Shown here: piece by piece, positions 15,908 through 26,123 of the stretch | How positions within the stretch are numbered: the stretch's first letter is position 1 | How the letters are laid out: each line of letters starts with the position of its first letter | Program-made: the position numbers and the translations under genes | The notes under the pieces: model-generated | Told to the model about the DNA's origin: nothing | The model's database searches: none | What the model saw: the letters and a program-made list of their open reading frames with translations, nothing else | Origin: Thioclava electrotropha | GTDB lineage: Bacteria > Pseudomonadota > Alphaproteobacteria > Rhodobacterales > Rhodobacteraceae | DNA length: 64,000 nt | Assembly (NCBI RefSeq): GCF_002085925.2 | Contig: NZ_CP053562.1 | Location: 1,778,001 to 1,842,000 of the forward strand | Reading direction: 5' to 3'

Positions 15908-17356
15908 TCAGATCGGGTAATGCTGCTTGGGATCCTCGACGGTGATCCAGCGCAGATCGGTAAACTCGGCAATGGCCGCGCGCCCGCCGAACCGTCCGTA
16001 GCCCGAGGCCTTGACCCCGCCGAAGGGCATCTGCGGCTCGTCGCCGACTGTCGGGCCGTTGATGTGGCAGATCCCGGTTTCGAGCCGGTTCGCCAGCGCC
16101 ATCGCGCGCGAGACATCGGCGCTGAAGATCGCGCTCGAGAGGCCGTATTCGGTGTCGTTGGCGACTTTCAGAGCCTCTTCGTCGCCCTTCACGCGGATGA
16201 TCGATTTGACCGGGCCGAAGCTCTCCTCGGCATAGATGCGCATGCCTTCCGACACCCCGTCGAGCAGGGTCGCCGCAACGATCGTCCCCTCGCGCGAGCC
16301 CCCGGCGACAAGTTTCGCGCCTTTGCCGGTCGCGTCGGCAATCAGGGCGTCCATCTTCTCGGCCGCCGCTTCGGAGACAAGCGCCCCCAGCGCCACCTCG
16401 CCGCGCGGATCGCCCGCGGGCAGGGCACTGGCGCGTGCGGCGAGCTTTTCGACGAAAGCGTCGGCCACTTTCTCGTCGACGATGATCCGCTCGGTCGACA
16501 TGCAGATCTGACCCTGGTTCATGAAGGCGCCGAAAATCGCGGCATTCACTGCCCCGTCGAGATCGGCATCGTCGAGCACGATCAGCGGCGCCTTGCCGCC
16601 CAGCTCCAGCAGCGAGGGTTTCAGATGCTCGCCCGCAAGCCGCCCAATGATCCGACCGACGGCGGAAGAGCCGGTGAAGTTTACGTGCTTGACCGCGGGA
16701 TGCGCGATCAGCGCCTCGACGACATCGGCCGCGTCCTCGGGGGCGTTGGTCACCACGTTGAGCACGCCCTCGGGAAGCCCGACTTCTGCGAAACATTCCC
16801 CGATCAGGCGGTGCGTCGCGGGGCACATCTCGGACGCTTTCAGCACCACGGTATTGCCGCAGGCAAGCGCCATCGCGACCGCGCGCGTGCCGAGGATGAC
16901 CGGCGCGTTCCACGGCGCGATGCCGAGGCAGACGCCCTTGGCGCGAGCAACGCCCATCGCCATCGTGCCGGGCTTGTCGGAGGGGATGATCTCGCCGCCG
17001 ATCTGGGTGGTCATCGCCGCAGCCTCCCGGATCATGCCCGCGGCGAGATGGACGTTGAACCCGGCCCAGGGCCCGGTCGCGCCGGTCTCGGTGATCATCG
17101 CCTGGATGAACTCGTCGGCTCTAGCCTCCATCACGTCAGCGGCTTTCGACAGGATCTTGCGCCGCCCGTTTGGCCCGGTCGCGGACCAGCCGGGAAAGGC
17201 GCGCGCGGCAGAAGCCACGACCGCCTCGACATCATCGCGCCCCGCCGCAGCGGCGCGGGTGGCGACCTCGCCGGTCACCGGATCGATCCGGTCGAAACTT
17301 GCGCCCGAGGCGGCAGGGGCGGAGGCCCCGTCCAGCAGCATTCCGATCTCTTTCAT
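15908..17356 (-). CDS. Aldehyde dehydrogenase, salicylaldehyde/vanillin dehydrogenase-like
   Basis: A 482-residue NAD(P)-dependent aldehyde dehydrogenase. The general base E251 is in LLELGGKAP and the nucleophile C285 in GQICMS; GICHINGPTVGDEP and PFGGVKASGYGRFGG near the end are typical of the aromatic-aldehyde branch. It oxidises an aldehyde to the acid, most likely an aromatic one. The start at 17356 is fixed by AGGAGG; the longer frame upstream lacks a ribosome site. It stands between the terminator at 15853 and the RND genes with its own promoter gap. Confidence 0.87.
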   Translation of the reverse strand: MKEIGMLLDGASAPAASGASFDRIDPVTGEVATRAAAAGRDDVEAVVASAARAFPGWSATGPNGRRKILSKAADVMEARADEFIQAMITETGATGPWAGFNVHLAAGMIREAAAMTTQIGGEIIPSDKPGTMAMGVARAKGVCLGIAPWNAPVILGTRAVAMALACGNTVVLKASEMCPATHRLIGECFAEVGLPEGVLNVVTNAPEDAADVVEALIAHPAVKHVNFTGSSAVGRIIGRLAGEHLKPSLLELGGKAPLIVLDDADLDGAVNAAIFGAFMNQGQICMSTERIIVDEKVADAFVEKLAARASALPAGDPRGEVALGALVSEAAAEKMDALIADATGKGAKLVAGGSREGTIVAATLLDGVSEGMRIYAEESFGPVKSIIRVKGDEEALKVANDTEYGLSSAIFSADVSRAMALANRLETGICHINGPTVGDEPQMPFGGVKASGYGRFGGRAAIAEFTDLRWITVEDPKQHYPI

Positions 17357-17569
17357 GGGTATTCTCCTCCTCGATTTCTGTCTTATCTGCAGGGTGCTGC
17401 GCGCGCCCGCCGGGTGTCGCGTCTTCCCCGGCAATCACAGCGATAGTCCGGGCACCGAGGTGCGGATTGCAAGGGGGGATGACGTCACAAAGCCGAAGCG
17501 GCGGGGGCACCCTCCAAGCGGAGAGCGTCAGACCGACGCTCTCCGAACCAGATCGGGCGAAGACCTCCG

Positions 17570-20500
17570 TCAGACGCGCAGGGCGTCGGCGGGGTGCTCG
17601 ACCGAGGGGTCCGTCTCCTCGGGCTCGGGATCGGCGGTGCGGATGCCGAAATCTTCGAGCACGGCGAGGATCGCCGGGGTCACGAAGAGCGACAGCACCG
17701 TGGCCGCGCTCAGACCGAAGGCGAGGCTCGCCACGATCGGGCGCAGGAATTGCGCCTGCGTCGAGGTCTCCAGCAAAAGCGGGCCGAGCCCGACCACCGT
17801 CGTCAGCGAGGTCAGGAAGATCGCGCGGAAGCGGTCGCGCACGGCCTCCTTTCCGGCCTCGAGCATCGGGGTGCCGGTCGCACGTCGCTCGCCGATGAAC
17901 GCGTCGAGCAGGATCGCGTCGTTCACCACAACGCCCGCCAGCGTCGCCAGCCCCACGAGGCTCGGCAGCGAGAGCGGCAGGCCAAGCAGCACATGCCCCC
18001 ACATCACGCCGATCAGGCTGAGCGGGATCGTCGCGATCACCGCGACGGGGCGGATGAAGCTGCCCATGTAGAAGGACAGCAGCAGGTAGACCCCGACCGC
18101 ACCCGCCGTCATGAAACGCACGAGCGACGCGCCGGTGGTCGCGGTGTCCTGTTCCTCGCCCAGAACCTGCACCTTCACGTCGGGACGCTTTTGCGCCAGT
18201 TCGGGCAGGTAATCGGCCCGCATCGCCGCCATCAGCTCGCGCGAATTGGCCCGCGTCGGATCGATCGTGCCCTGCACCGAGACCGCGCGCTGCCCGTTCA
18301 CATGGGTGATCGTGGTGTAGCCGCGCGTCTCGCTGACCGTGGCCACGGCCGAGAGCGGCACCAGCGCGCCGTTCTTGCCCGGCACCCGCAGCGCCAGAAC
18401 ATCGCCGATAGCGCGCCGCTCGGAGGGCGCGAGCCGGGCCACGATATCGACCTGACCGCGCGCATCGGCGAAGCTGACCGCGCTGTCGCCCCGGAAGGCC
18501 GCGCGCAGCTCCCCCGCCAGCGCGGCAGGCGTCACGCCCAGCAGGTTGGCCACCGCCGGTTTCATCCGCACCACCAGCTCGGGCTTGCCCGGCTGCAGAT
18601 CGAAGGTCACATCACGCACCCCGTCGAAGCCCCGGAAGAAGCGGCGCAGCTCGCGCGCGGTGGTTGCCAATTCGCCAAGATCCGGGCCGGTGACGAGCAG
18701 GTCGATCGGCTTGCCACCCGCGCCGCGCTCCTTGTCGGTGATCCGGAAGGCGGCCATGTCGGGCATCTTGCCGACCAGCTGCTTCCAGCGGTCGAGCACC
18801 GTGCCGACATCGGTGGTGCGTGTCCCGGCAGGTAGCAGCGAGGCGCTCACCGTGGCCATGTTCGGCCCCGTGGTCGGGCTGTCGGCATTGCTGCCATAGG
18901 TGATGGTGTAGCTTCTGACGAGGGGCTGGCCGTCCGGCTGAGCGGGGCTCAGTTCGGCATCCATTTCCTTGAGCGCTTTCACAACCTTGCTCACCCTCGC
19001 CTCGGTCAGCGAGAGCGGCGCGCCCGCGGGAAGCAGAAGCCGCGCCTCGACCGTGTCGCTCTCGAGCGTCGGGAAGCTCTGGTATTTCAGGAAGCCCCCG
19101 GTGAAGGGCGCGACCGAGAGCGACACGAGCAAGATCGCAAGCCCAAGCGTCAGATAGCGCCAGCGCAGCGCGACCCCGGCCAGCGGCACGATGACACGGT
19201 CGCGCAGCCGCTCGAAGACGCCGTTGACCGCGCGCTGGACGGGGCCGGGGCGCATGTCGTGTTTCAGCGAGTGGCGCATATGGGCGGGCAGGATCAGGAA
19301 GGCCTCGATCAGGCTGACCGTCAGCGTGATCAGCAGCACGATCGGGATGTATTTCAGCAGCGCGCCGATATTACCCGTCAGGAAACTGAGCGGCCCGATC
19401 ACCATCGCGGTCGTCAGGAAAGACGCCAGAACCCCGGGAAAGACCTGCATCGTGCCTTTGACGGCGGCGACACGGGCGGGCTCTCCCGTTTGTCGCCTGC
19501 GCACAATGTTTTCCGAGATCACGATCGCATCGTCCATCAACAGGCCCGTGGCGACCAGCAGCGCCACCATCGTCATCATGTTGATCGTGTAGCCGAGGAA
19601 CTGCATCGCGAAGATCGCGCCGAGGAAGCTGATCGGCAGGCCCATAGCGACCCAGAAGGACATGCGCAGCCCGAAGAACAGCCACATCGCGACGAGCACG
19701 AGGATCAGGCCCTGCAGCCCGTTGACCCCGATGATGCGCAGGCGCTCGACGATGTTGCGCGTGGAATCCGCCGAGATCGCGAGCTGGATATTGCCCGGCG
19801 CCTCGGCCTGCGCCTGTGCCATCTCGCGATCGAGTGCGGCCCGCACCCGCAGCGCATCCTGCGAGGCGGTCTTCTGGACCGAGACGATGGCGGCGCGCTT
19901 GCCGTCGAAATAGGTGGCCTGCGAGGGATCGGCGAAGCCTTCGCGGATCGTCGCGACATCGCCCAAGCGCACCTCGCCGCCCGCGGCACTGCCCGCAATC
20001 GGGATCTGCGCAAGCTCGGCAGGCGTGCGCCTCTCGCCGAGGAAGCGGATCGCCACCTCGCCCGAGCGCCCCTCGAGCGAGCCCGCGGGCATGTCGAGGC
20101 TGTAGCGCGCCAGCGTCGCACCGACAGAGCCCATGTCGAGCCCGAAGCGCTCCAGCGCGGCGCGGTCGAATTCGATCGCGATCTCGCGGTCGGAGAAGCC
20201 GTTCACCGAGACCAGCGAGATTGCCGGATCGGCGCGCAGCTGATCGGCGAAGCTCTGGGCATAGGCGTAGAGCACCGCCGGATCGTCCGGCCCGGTCACC
20301 GCCACCGACGAGACCGAGGCGGTGCGCTCGACGATCTGCACCACCGGATCGTCGGCCTTGTCGGGGAAGGAATTGATCCCGTCCACCGCATCCTTGATGT
20401 CGTTGTAGAAGCGCGTCATATCCGCACCCTCGATCATCTCGGCGGTGATCTGGGCGCTGTTGTCGCGCGCAAGACAGGTCAGTTTCGCAAGGTTCTCGAC

Positions 20501-20713
20501 CCGAGTCAGAACCGGATCGGTCACGGTGCAGATGCCGGTCTCGACCTCCGAAGGCGCGGCGCCGGGATAGGTGATGCGGACCGAGACATCCGAGGGTGGC
20601 GTGGCGGGGAAAGTGTCGCGCTGCAGGCTCGGCAGCGCCATCAACCCGAGGCCCGCAATCGCGATCATCGCGATATTGGCCGCCGTGCGATGACCAGCAA
20701 AAAGCGCGATCAT
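17570..20713 (-). CDS. RND-family efflux transporter, inner-membrane pump
   Basis: A 1047-residue AcrB/MexB-superfamily protein with a TM helix at the N-terminus, two large periplasmic domains and two blocks of TM helices. The proton-relay Asp pair is in GLLMDDAIVISEN in TM4, and the matching TM10 segment is LAGVVVNDAILL. It uses the proton gradient to expel small molecules through a tripartite complex. The start overlaps the membrane-fusion gene by 4 bp (ATGA). No outer-membrane TolC-like gene is adjacent, so one encoded elsewhere must serve. The substrate is unknown. Confidence 0.92.
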   Translation of the reverse strand: MIALFAGHRTAANIAMIAIAGLGLMALPSLQRDTFPATPPSDVSVRITYPGAAPSEVETGICTVTDPVLTRVENLAKLTCLARDNSAQITAEMIEGADMTRFYNDIKDAVDGINSFPDKADDPVVQIVERTASVSSVAVTGPDDPAVLYAYAQSFADQLRADPAISLVSVNGFSDREIAIEFDRAALERFGLDMGSVGATLARYSLDMPAGSLEGRSGEVAIRFLGERRTPAELAQIPIAGSAAGGEVRLGDVATIREGFADPSQATYFDGKRAAIVSVQKTASQDALRVRAALDREMAQAQAEAPGNIQLAISADSTRNIVERLRIIGVNGLQGLILVLVAMWLFFGLRMSFWVAMGLPISFLGAIFAMQFLGYTINMMTMVALLVATGLLMDDAIVISENIVRRRQTGEPARVAAVKGTMQVFPGVLASFLTTAMVIGPLSFLTGNIGALLKYIPIVLLITLTVSLIEAFLILPAHMRHSLKHDMRPGPVQRAVNGVFERLRDRVIVPLAGVALRWRYLTLGLAILLVSLSVAPFTGGFLKYQSFPTLESDTVEARLLLPAGAPLSLTEARVSKVVKALKEMDAELSPAQPDGQPLVRSYTITYGSNADSPTTGPNMATVSASLLPAGTRTTDVGTVLDRWKQLVGKMPDMAAFRITDKERGAGGKPIDLLVTGPDLGELATTARELRRFFRGFDGVRDVTFDLQPGKPELVVRMKPAVANLLGVTPAALAGELRAAFRGDSAVSFADARGQVDIVARLAPSERRAIGDVLALRVPGKNGALVPLSAVATVSETRGYTTITHVNGQRAVSVQGTIDPTRANSRELMAAMRADYLPELAQKRPDVKVQVLGEEQDTATTGASLVRFMTAGAVGVYLLLSFYMGSFIRPVAVIATIPLSLIGVMWGHVLLGLPLSLPSLVGLATLAGVVVNDAILLDAFIGERRATGTPMLEAGKEAVRDRFRAIFLTSLTTVVGLGPLLLETSTQAQFLRPIVASLAFGLSAATVLSLFVTPAILAVLEDFGIRTADPEPEETDPSVEHPADALRV

Positions 20714-22119
20714 TGCGCATCTCCCGCGGGCTTGGCGGCGCTGTCTCCGCTCGGTGCGGCGTCGCCTTCGGGCGCGGCACCCTTGCCGCCGCCGCCACCT
20801 CCGCCGCCACCGCTGCCCGGTTGCGGGCTGGTGGCCGTCTGGCCAAGCGCCTCGGCGGCGATCTCGGCCTTGCGCGCCTCATCCTCGGTCGCCTTGACCG
20901 TCATGCCCGGCACGGCGATCGAAGGATCGGTGACGACCAGCTTGTCGCCCGCCTTGAGGCCCTGCGCGATCACCGCCAGATCGCCCGAGACGAAGCTGGT
21001 CTTCACCGCGCGCATCTCCAGCGTGCCATCCTCGGACACCACCATCGCGGTGCCGCCCGCGACCGCCTCGGCGGGCACGACGAGCAGGCTCTGCTTGGGC
21101 GCGGCGAGTTCCACCGCCACCACCATGTTGCGCCGCAGGGGCGGGCGCTCGCCCGCCTGCGCCTGACCCAGCGGATCGTCGACCCGCACCACGACGGGCG
21201 CGCTTTGCGTGGTCTCGTCGATCGCCTCGCCCATCCGCTCGACCTTGGCCTTCCAGACAATGGGGTGCTCGGGCTCGGGCAGGGTGACGCGCGCCTTTAG
21301 ATCGGTGACCTTGGTGCCGTCGCCCGCGAGCCGGAGCAGGGGCCCCATCCGCCCGATCGGAAATTGCGCAGAAATATCGACCGCCGCGACGCCTTCGCCG
21401 CTCAGTAGAACCTGACCTCGATTGACATATTGGCCCAGATCCGCGTCCAGCGAATTGACCCGCAGCTCGAAAGGCGCCGTGATCGTCGAAAACCCGATGG
21501 ACCGGTCGATCGTCGCCGCCTGCGTATCGAGCACCTCGCGCTCGGCCTCGTTCAGCTTCAGCTGGCTTTCGAGATCGGTCACCTTGGTCTGCGCAGTCAG
21601 CTGCTGGCGGCGCGCCGCGTCGAGCTGGGGCTGGGTGATCCGTCCCAGATCGTGCAGCGTTTTCTGGCGGTCGAGCTCGTCCTGGGCCAGCGCGAGATCG
21701 GAACGCGCCAGTTCGAGGCTCGTGCGCACCGTCTCATCCTTGACCTTGGAGGCCGCGACCTGCGCCTCGAGACTGGCGCGCTGCAGTTTCAGATCGCTGT
21801 CGTCGATGGTGAAAAGCGGCGTGTCCTTGGCCACGATATCGCCCGGCGCGAGCGGCTTGGCGATGTCGCGGATTTCCCCCTCGATCCGGGCGACAGCGCG
21901 CCATTCGCGCACCGGCGCGACCGTGCCATAGCCGGTGACGCGCGGGATCATCTCGATCGGGGCGAGCGTGATCACCCGCACCAGCGTCGCCGGTCGGTTC
22001 GCCTCGCTCGGGCTGGGTAGAGATTTCAGATCGCCCGCAAAAACAATCGCCGCCACACCAAGTGCGCTCGGCACCGCCACCATCGCGAGCCGTGCGAGGC
22101 CCGTACCAATTCCAACCAT
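20710..22119 (-). CDS. RND periplasmic adaptor (HlyD/membrane fusion protein)
   Basis: A 469-residue adaptor with an N-terminal TM/signal anchor, a split lipoyl domain, a long coiled-coil hairpin at about residues 110-210 and a beta-barrel. Its C-terminus is unusual: a run of nine glycines followed by an Ala/Pro/Asp-rich tail, a flexible low-complexity extension. The start at 22119, with GAGGG before it, is preferred; a longer open frame upstream crosses the promoter gap. It couples the RND pump to an outer-membrane channel. Confidence 0.9.
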   Translation of the reverse strand: MVGIGTGLARLAMVAVPSALGVAAIVFAGDLKSLPSPSEANRPATLVRVITLAPIEMIPRVTGYGTVAPVREWRAVARIEGEIRDIAKPLAPGDIVAKDTPLFTIDDSDLKLQRASLEAQVAASKVKDETVRTSLELARSDLALAQDELDRQKTLHDLGRITQPQLDAARRQQLTAQTKVTDLESQLKLNEAEREVLDTQAATIDRSIGFSTITAPFELRVNSLDADLGQYVNRGQVLLSGEGVAAVDISAQFPIGRMGPLLRLAGDGTKVTDLKARVTLPEPEHPIVWKAKVERMGEAIDETTQSAPVVVRVDDPLGQAQAGERPPLRRNMVVAVELAAPKQSLLVVPAEAVAGGTAMVVSEDGTLEMRAVKTSFVSGDLAVIAQGLKAGDKLVVTDPSIAVPGMTVKATEDEARKAEIAAEALGQTATSPQPGSGGGGGGGGGKGAAPEGDAAPSGDSAAKPAGDAQ

Positions 22120-22340
22120 GACGTCCCTCTTCGCGCATGTCTTTTGACTACTTATGCAAACCTTGGCGCGCCGGGCTAGCGCAAATGTGACGCACCCCCT
22201 GAAAGGCCCCGTAGCCGGGTCGGCGCGTCGCATGCGGCTGGTGGGTCGCGGGAGGCTTGGCGGGCGCGGGTCGGGCCCTACCTCAGGCAGGATCACGTCT
22301 CGAGACACGCACAGACATCAGTCAGGGAGCCAGACCAGCC

Positions 22341-23246
22341 ATGAAATATCCTCTCATCGTGGCCGCTGCGGTCTTCGGGGGCGCGCTCGCCTCCGCCGCG
22401 CAGGCCGATATCACCGTCTCCTCCAAGATCGACACCGAAGGCGGTCTCTTGGGCAATATCATCGCGCTGTCGCTGGAAAATGCCGGAATGCCGGTGGAGC
22501 GGCGGCTGCAGCTGGGCGGCACGCAGGTCGTGCGCAAGGCGATCCTCGCGGGCCAGATCGACATCTATCCCGAATATACCGGCAACGCGGCCTATTTCTT
22601 CAACGAGGCCGATAGCGACATCTGGAAGGATGCCGCCAAGGCGCATGACCGCGCCGCCGAACTGGACAAGCAGAACGACATCACCTGGCTCGATTCCGCG
22701 CCGGCCAACAACACCTGGGCGATTGCCGTAACCGGCGATCTGGCCAAGGAGAACGACCTCACCACCATGTCCGATTTCGGCAAATGGGTGTCGAATGGCG
22801 GCGACGTGAAGCTCGCGGCCTCGACCGAGTTCGTCTCGTCCCCGGCCGTTTTGCCCGCGATGCAGACGGCCTACGGGTTCAAGCTGAGCCCCGATCAGAC
22901 GGTGGTTCTGTCGGGCGGCGATACGGCAGCGACCATTCAGGCAGCGGCGCGCGGCACCTCGGGCGTCAACGCGGCGATGGCCTATGGCACCGATGGCGGA
23001 GTCGGCGCGGCGGGGCTCGTCGTGATGGAAGACGACAAGGGCGTTCAACCGGTCTACGAGCCCACCCCGATCGTGCGCGACGCGGTTCTGAAGGACTATC
23101 CGAAGATCCCCGAGGTGCTGAACCCGATCTTCGACAAGCTCGACATGCAGACGCTGCAGAAGTTGAACGGTCGCATTCAGGTCGGCGGTGAGCCCGCCGA
23201 GGCGGTCGCGAAGGACTACCTGACGCAAATCGGAGTGCTGAACTGA
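22341..23246 (+). CDS. Glycine betaine/osmolyte ABC transporter substrate-binding protein (OsmF-like)
   Basis: A 301-residue exported protein with a Sec signal ending at AQA (about residue 19), followed by ITVSSKIDTEGGLLGNII, the start of the OpuAC/ProX-type binding domain. The IYPEYTGNA segment is typical of quaternary-amine binders. It begins an SBP-permease-ATPase-permease unit in the same order as E. coli osmF-yehYXW. It delivers betaine-like osmolytes to the membrane subunits. The ATG at 22341 is chosen because the signal peptide starts there. Confidence 0.88.
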   Translation: MKYPLIVAAAVFGGALASAAQADITVSSKIDTEGGLLGNIIALSLENAGMPVERRLQLGGTQVVRKAILAGQIDIYPEYTGNAAYFFNEADSDIWKDAAKAHDRAAELDKQNDITWLDSAPANNTWAIAVTGDLAKENDLTTMSDFGKWVSNGGDVKLAASTEFVSSPAVLPAMQTAYGFKLSPDQTVVLSGGDTAATIQAAARGTSGVNAAMAYGTDGGVGAAGLVVMEDDKGVQPVYEPTPIVRDAVLKDYPKIPEVLNPIFDKLDMQTLQKLNGRIQVGGEPAEAVAKDYLTQIGVLN

Positions 23247-23269
23247 CTGCGGCGGCGCGCAAACGGGCG

Positions 23270-24439
23270 GTGACGCGCTCCGCGATGGCGGGGCTGTCGC
23301 CGCTGGGCGTGCTGTTTGCGGTGCTGGGTCTGGCCGCGATCTTCGCGCCCTTCATGACCTTGGCGGCGAACCGGATCGTCGCCGGTGAGGGCAGGGCGCT
23401 CTGGACCCTCGCCGCGCCGCAGATCACGGGGCCGGGGATCGCGCTGATGCTGCTGGGGCTTGCCTTGGGCCTGCCTGCCGCGCGGCCCTTTCTGCGTATC
23501 GCGGGGGCTGCGCTTGGCCTTGCGGGGCTGGTCTGGCTGCTGGTTCTCGGCGCGTCTTCCCTGCTTGCAGAGGCGGGAGAGTATGCCCGCGTCTCTCCGG
23601 CGGCGGGCTTCTGGTTCCTGCTGGTGGTCTTCGCGCTGATGATGGCCGATGCGCTGAGCGCGCTGTCGCCGGGGCCTGCAGCGCGGGCGGGGCTGTTGGT
23701 TCTGGTGCTCGCGCTGGTGGCGGCCCTGCTGTGCTCGGGCGCGCTGAGCGATCTGTCCATCGCGCAGGAATTCGCGAGTCGCAAGGACGCCTTCTACAGC
23801 GCCAGCCTGCGCCATCTGGGCCTCGCCTTCGGCTCATTGCTCGCGGCGGCGGTGATCGGCTTGCCGCTGGGCGTGCTCTCCCACCGCAACGCCGGGCTGC
23901 GCCGCGCGCTCCTGCCGGTGCTGAGCTTCCTTCAAACTATCCCCTCGCTCGCGATGTTCGGGATCATGATCCCGGTTCTGAGCTGGCTGAGCGGGGTCAT
24001 CCCCGGCGCCCGCGCGATCGGCATCGCCGGGATCGGCTTCGCGCCGGCCTTCCTCGCGCTGACCCTCTATTCGCTGCTTCCGGTGGTCGCCAATGTGCTG
24101 GCCGGGCTGCGCACTGCGCCCGCCGCCACGCTTGAGGCCGCGCGCGGGATGGGCATGACATGGCGCCAGCGCCTGACCCGGGTGGAGCTGCCGCTGGGCC
24201 TGCCGGTCGTGCTGGCGGGGCTGCGCATCGTGCTCGTGCAGAATATCGGGCTGGCGGTGATCGCCGGGCTGATTGGCGGCGGCGGCTACGGCACCTTCGT
24301 GTTTCAGGGCCTGAACCAGACGGCGGGTGACCTGATCTTGTTGGGCGCATTGCCCACTGTCGCGCTGGCGCTGGTTTCGGCCATCGCGATGGACATCCTC
24401 GTCGAACTGACGACCCCTCGAACGGAGCGTGAAGAATGA
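23270..24439 (+). CDS. Osmolyte ABC transporter permease, YehY-like
   Basis: A 389-residue membrane protein. The first ~180 residues are an extra multi-helix N-terminal region, followed by the BPD inner-membrane domain with the EAA loop (EAARGMGMTWRQRLTRVELP). The extra N-terminal helices match YehY rather than a minimal OpuCB permease. The start is a GTG at 23270, 23 bp after the binding-protein stop; an ATG at 23285 is an alternative. Its stop overlaps the ATPase start by 4 bp. Confidence 0.87.
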   Translation: MTRSAMAGLSPLGVLFAVLGLAAIFAPFMTLAANRIVAGEGRALWTLAAPQITGPGIALMLLGLALGLPAARPFLRIAGAALGLAGLVWLLVLGASSLLAEAGEYARVSPAAGFWFLLVVFALMMADALSALSPGPAARAGLLVLVLALVAALLCSGALSDLSIAQEFASRKDAFYSASLRHLGLAFGSLLAAAVIGLPLGVLSHRNAGLRRALLPVLSFLQTIPSLAMFGIMIPVLSWLSGVIPGARAIGIAGIGFAPAFLALTLYSLLPVVANVLAGLRTAPAATLEAARGMGMTWRQRLTRVELPLGLPVVLAGLRIVLVQNIGLAVIAGLIGGGGYGTFVFQGLNQTAGDLILLGALPTVALALVSAIAMDILVELTTPRTEREE

Positions 24440-25371
24440 TCGAAATCGACGAGATCACGAAGCTCTATGAGGACACCGCTGCAGTCGACCACGTCTCGAT
24501 GAAGGTCGAGACCGGCACGATCACGGTGATCGTGGGCACCTCCGGCTCGGGCAAGACCACGCTTCTGCGGATGATCAACCGGCTGATCGAACCGAGCTCG
24601 GGCGAGGTGCGGATCAATGGCGAATCCACAAGCGCGCTGGCCAAGCACGAGCTGCGTCGACGTATCGGCTATGTCATTCAGGGCGACGGGCTGTTCCCGC
24701 ATTATACGATCGCGGGCAATATCGGCGCGGTGCCCAAGCTGCTCGGCTGGTCCAAAGACAAGACGCGCGCCCGTGTCGACGAGTTGCTGGACCTGTTCTC
24801 GATGGAGCCCGCGCAATTCCGCGACCGCTACCCGGCGGAGCTGTCGGGCGGTCAGCAACAGCGCGTCGGCGTGGCGCGCGCCTTGGCCTCGCGCCCCGAT
24901 CTGCTGCTGATGGACGAGCCCTTCGGCGCGCTCGACCCGATCATCCGGGCCCGGGCGCAAGCCGATCTGCGGCATATCCAGCGGCAGTTGGGTTCGACCA
25001 TCGTTTTGGTGACGCATGACATGGAGGAGGCGATCCATCTGGGCGACCGGGTGGCGGTGATGGATGGCGGAAAGCTGCTGCAACATGGCACGCCGGCCGA
25101 GATCATCGCCGCGCCCGCGACCGATTTCGTGGCGCAGATGGTAGGCGGCGTGGACCGTCCGCTGCGGCTGTTGTCGCTGATCCCAGTGTCGGAGGTGCTG
25201 GAAGACGGCGCCGCCGAGGGCGAGCCCATCGCGCCCGACACGAGCCTGCGCGATGCGCTGTCGCTGTGTCTGTGGCGCGGCTGCGAGGCGCTGCCGGTGG
25301 CCGATGGGGACACACCGCTTGGCCGGGTCACGCTGGCAACGATCCGCGCCCGCGCGGCGGAGCTGGCATGA
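24436..25371 (+). CDS. Osmolyte ABC transporter ATP-binding protein, YehX/OpuCA-like
   Basis: A 311-residue ABC ATPase. Walker A is GTSGSGKTT near residue 35, the signature LSGGQQQR near 140, and Walker B LLLMDEPFGALD, with the switch His in VTHDMEEA. A C-terminal CBS-like extension of about 70 residues matches the QAT (quaternary amine) subfamily, where it can sense ionic strength. It overlaps both permease genes by 4 bp, so all four genes are translationally coupled. Confidence 0.9.
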   Translation: MIEIDEITKLYEDTAAVDHVSMKVETGTITVIVGTSGSGKTTLLRMINRLIEPSSGEVRINGESTSALAKHELRRRIGYVIQGDGLFPHYTIAGNIGAVPKLLGWSKDKTRARVDELLDLFSMEPAQFRDRYPAELSGGQQQRVGVARALASRPDLLLMDEPFGALDPIIRARAQADLRHIQRQLGSTIVLVTHDMEEAIHLGDRVAVMDGGKLLQHGTPAEIIAAPATDFVAQMVGGVDRPLRLLSLIPVSEVLEDGAAEGEPIAPDTSLRDALSLCLWRGCEALPVADGDTPLGRVTLATIRARAAELA

Positions 25372-26123
25372 GCCGTAGCGGCATGATCCGGGCCGCCTGC
25401 GTGGCGCTCTTGCTGGCGCTGGTGCTGCGGCCGCATTGGTTCGCGCCGGTCTTTGCGCCCTTCGCCCCGGCGGGCGGCCCGGTGATCTACGAGCGCGCCT
25501 CGATCCTGTCGCTCTCGCTGAGCCATCTGGGGCTGGTGGCGCTGGCCTCCGGGCTGGCGACGCTCGTCGCGGTGGGCCTTGCCATCCTCGTGACCCGGCC
25601 GGCGGGGGCGGCCTTCCTGCCGCTGTCGCGCACCATCACCAATATCGGGCAGACCTTCCCGCCTGTCGCGGTGCTGGCGCTGGCGGTGCCTGCGCTCGGC
25701 TTCGGGGCGGGGCCGACGCTGGTGGCGCTGTTCCTCTACGGGTTGCTGCCGATCTTCGAGACGGCCATCGCGGGGCTCTCGACCCTGCCGCCCGCCACGA
25801 TGGAGGCCGCCCGCGGCATCGGTCTGACCCGTTGGCAACGTCTGATCCGCGTGGAACTGCCGCTGGCCCTGCCGGTAATCCTGACGGGCATCCGGCTGTC
25901 GGTGGTGATCGCCATCGGCACGGCGACGGTCGGCTCAACCGTGGCCGCGCGGACCTTGGGCGAGGTGATCATCGCGGGGCTTCTGACCAGCAACACGGCT
26001 TTCGTGCTTCAGGGCGGCGTGATCGTGGGGCTGTTCGCGGTGCTCGTCTACGACGCGCTGAGCCTGTTGGAGACCGCGCTGACGCGGCGCTTGGGCAGGC
26101 AGTCCGCCGGGGCGGAAGCGTAG
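25368..26123 (+). CDS. Osmolyte ABC transporter permease, YehW-like
   Basis: A 251-residue permease with six or so hydrophobic segments and the EAA loop (EAARGIGLTRWQRLIRVELP), which contacts the ATPase. The ATG at 25368 overlaps the ATPase stop by 4 bp and is chosen over upstream in-frame ATGs that lie inside the ATPase gene. It completes a heteromeric QAT importer with the YehY-like permease. Confidence 0.88.
   Translation: MSRSGMIRAACVALLLALVLRPHWFAPVFAPFAPAGGPVIYERASILSLSLSHLGLVALASGLATLVAVGLAILVTRPAGAAFLPLSRTITNIGQTFPPVAVLALAVPALGFGAGPTLVALFLYGLLPIFETAIAGLSTLPPATMEAARGIGLTRWQRLIRVELPLALPVILTGIRLSVVIAIGTATVGSTVAARTLGEVIIAGLLTSNTAFVLQGGVIVGLFAVLVYDALSLLETALTRRLGRQSAGAEA

Noticed and set aside
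15920..17446. A 508-codon plus-strand frame over the aldehyde dehydrogenase
   Set aside because: It is a shadow of the real gene, whose catalytic residues are all on the other strand.
20790..20830. GC-rich repeat in the efflux adaptor gene suggestive of a microsatellite
   Set aside because: It is simply the codons for a nine-glycine run in the adaptor's C-terminal tail; no repeat array.
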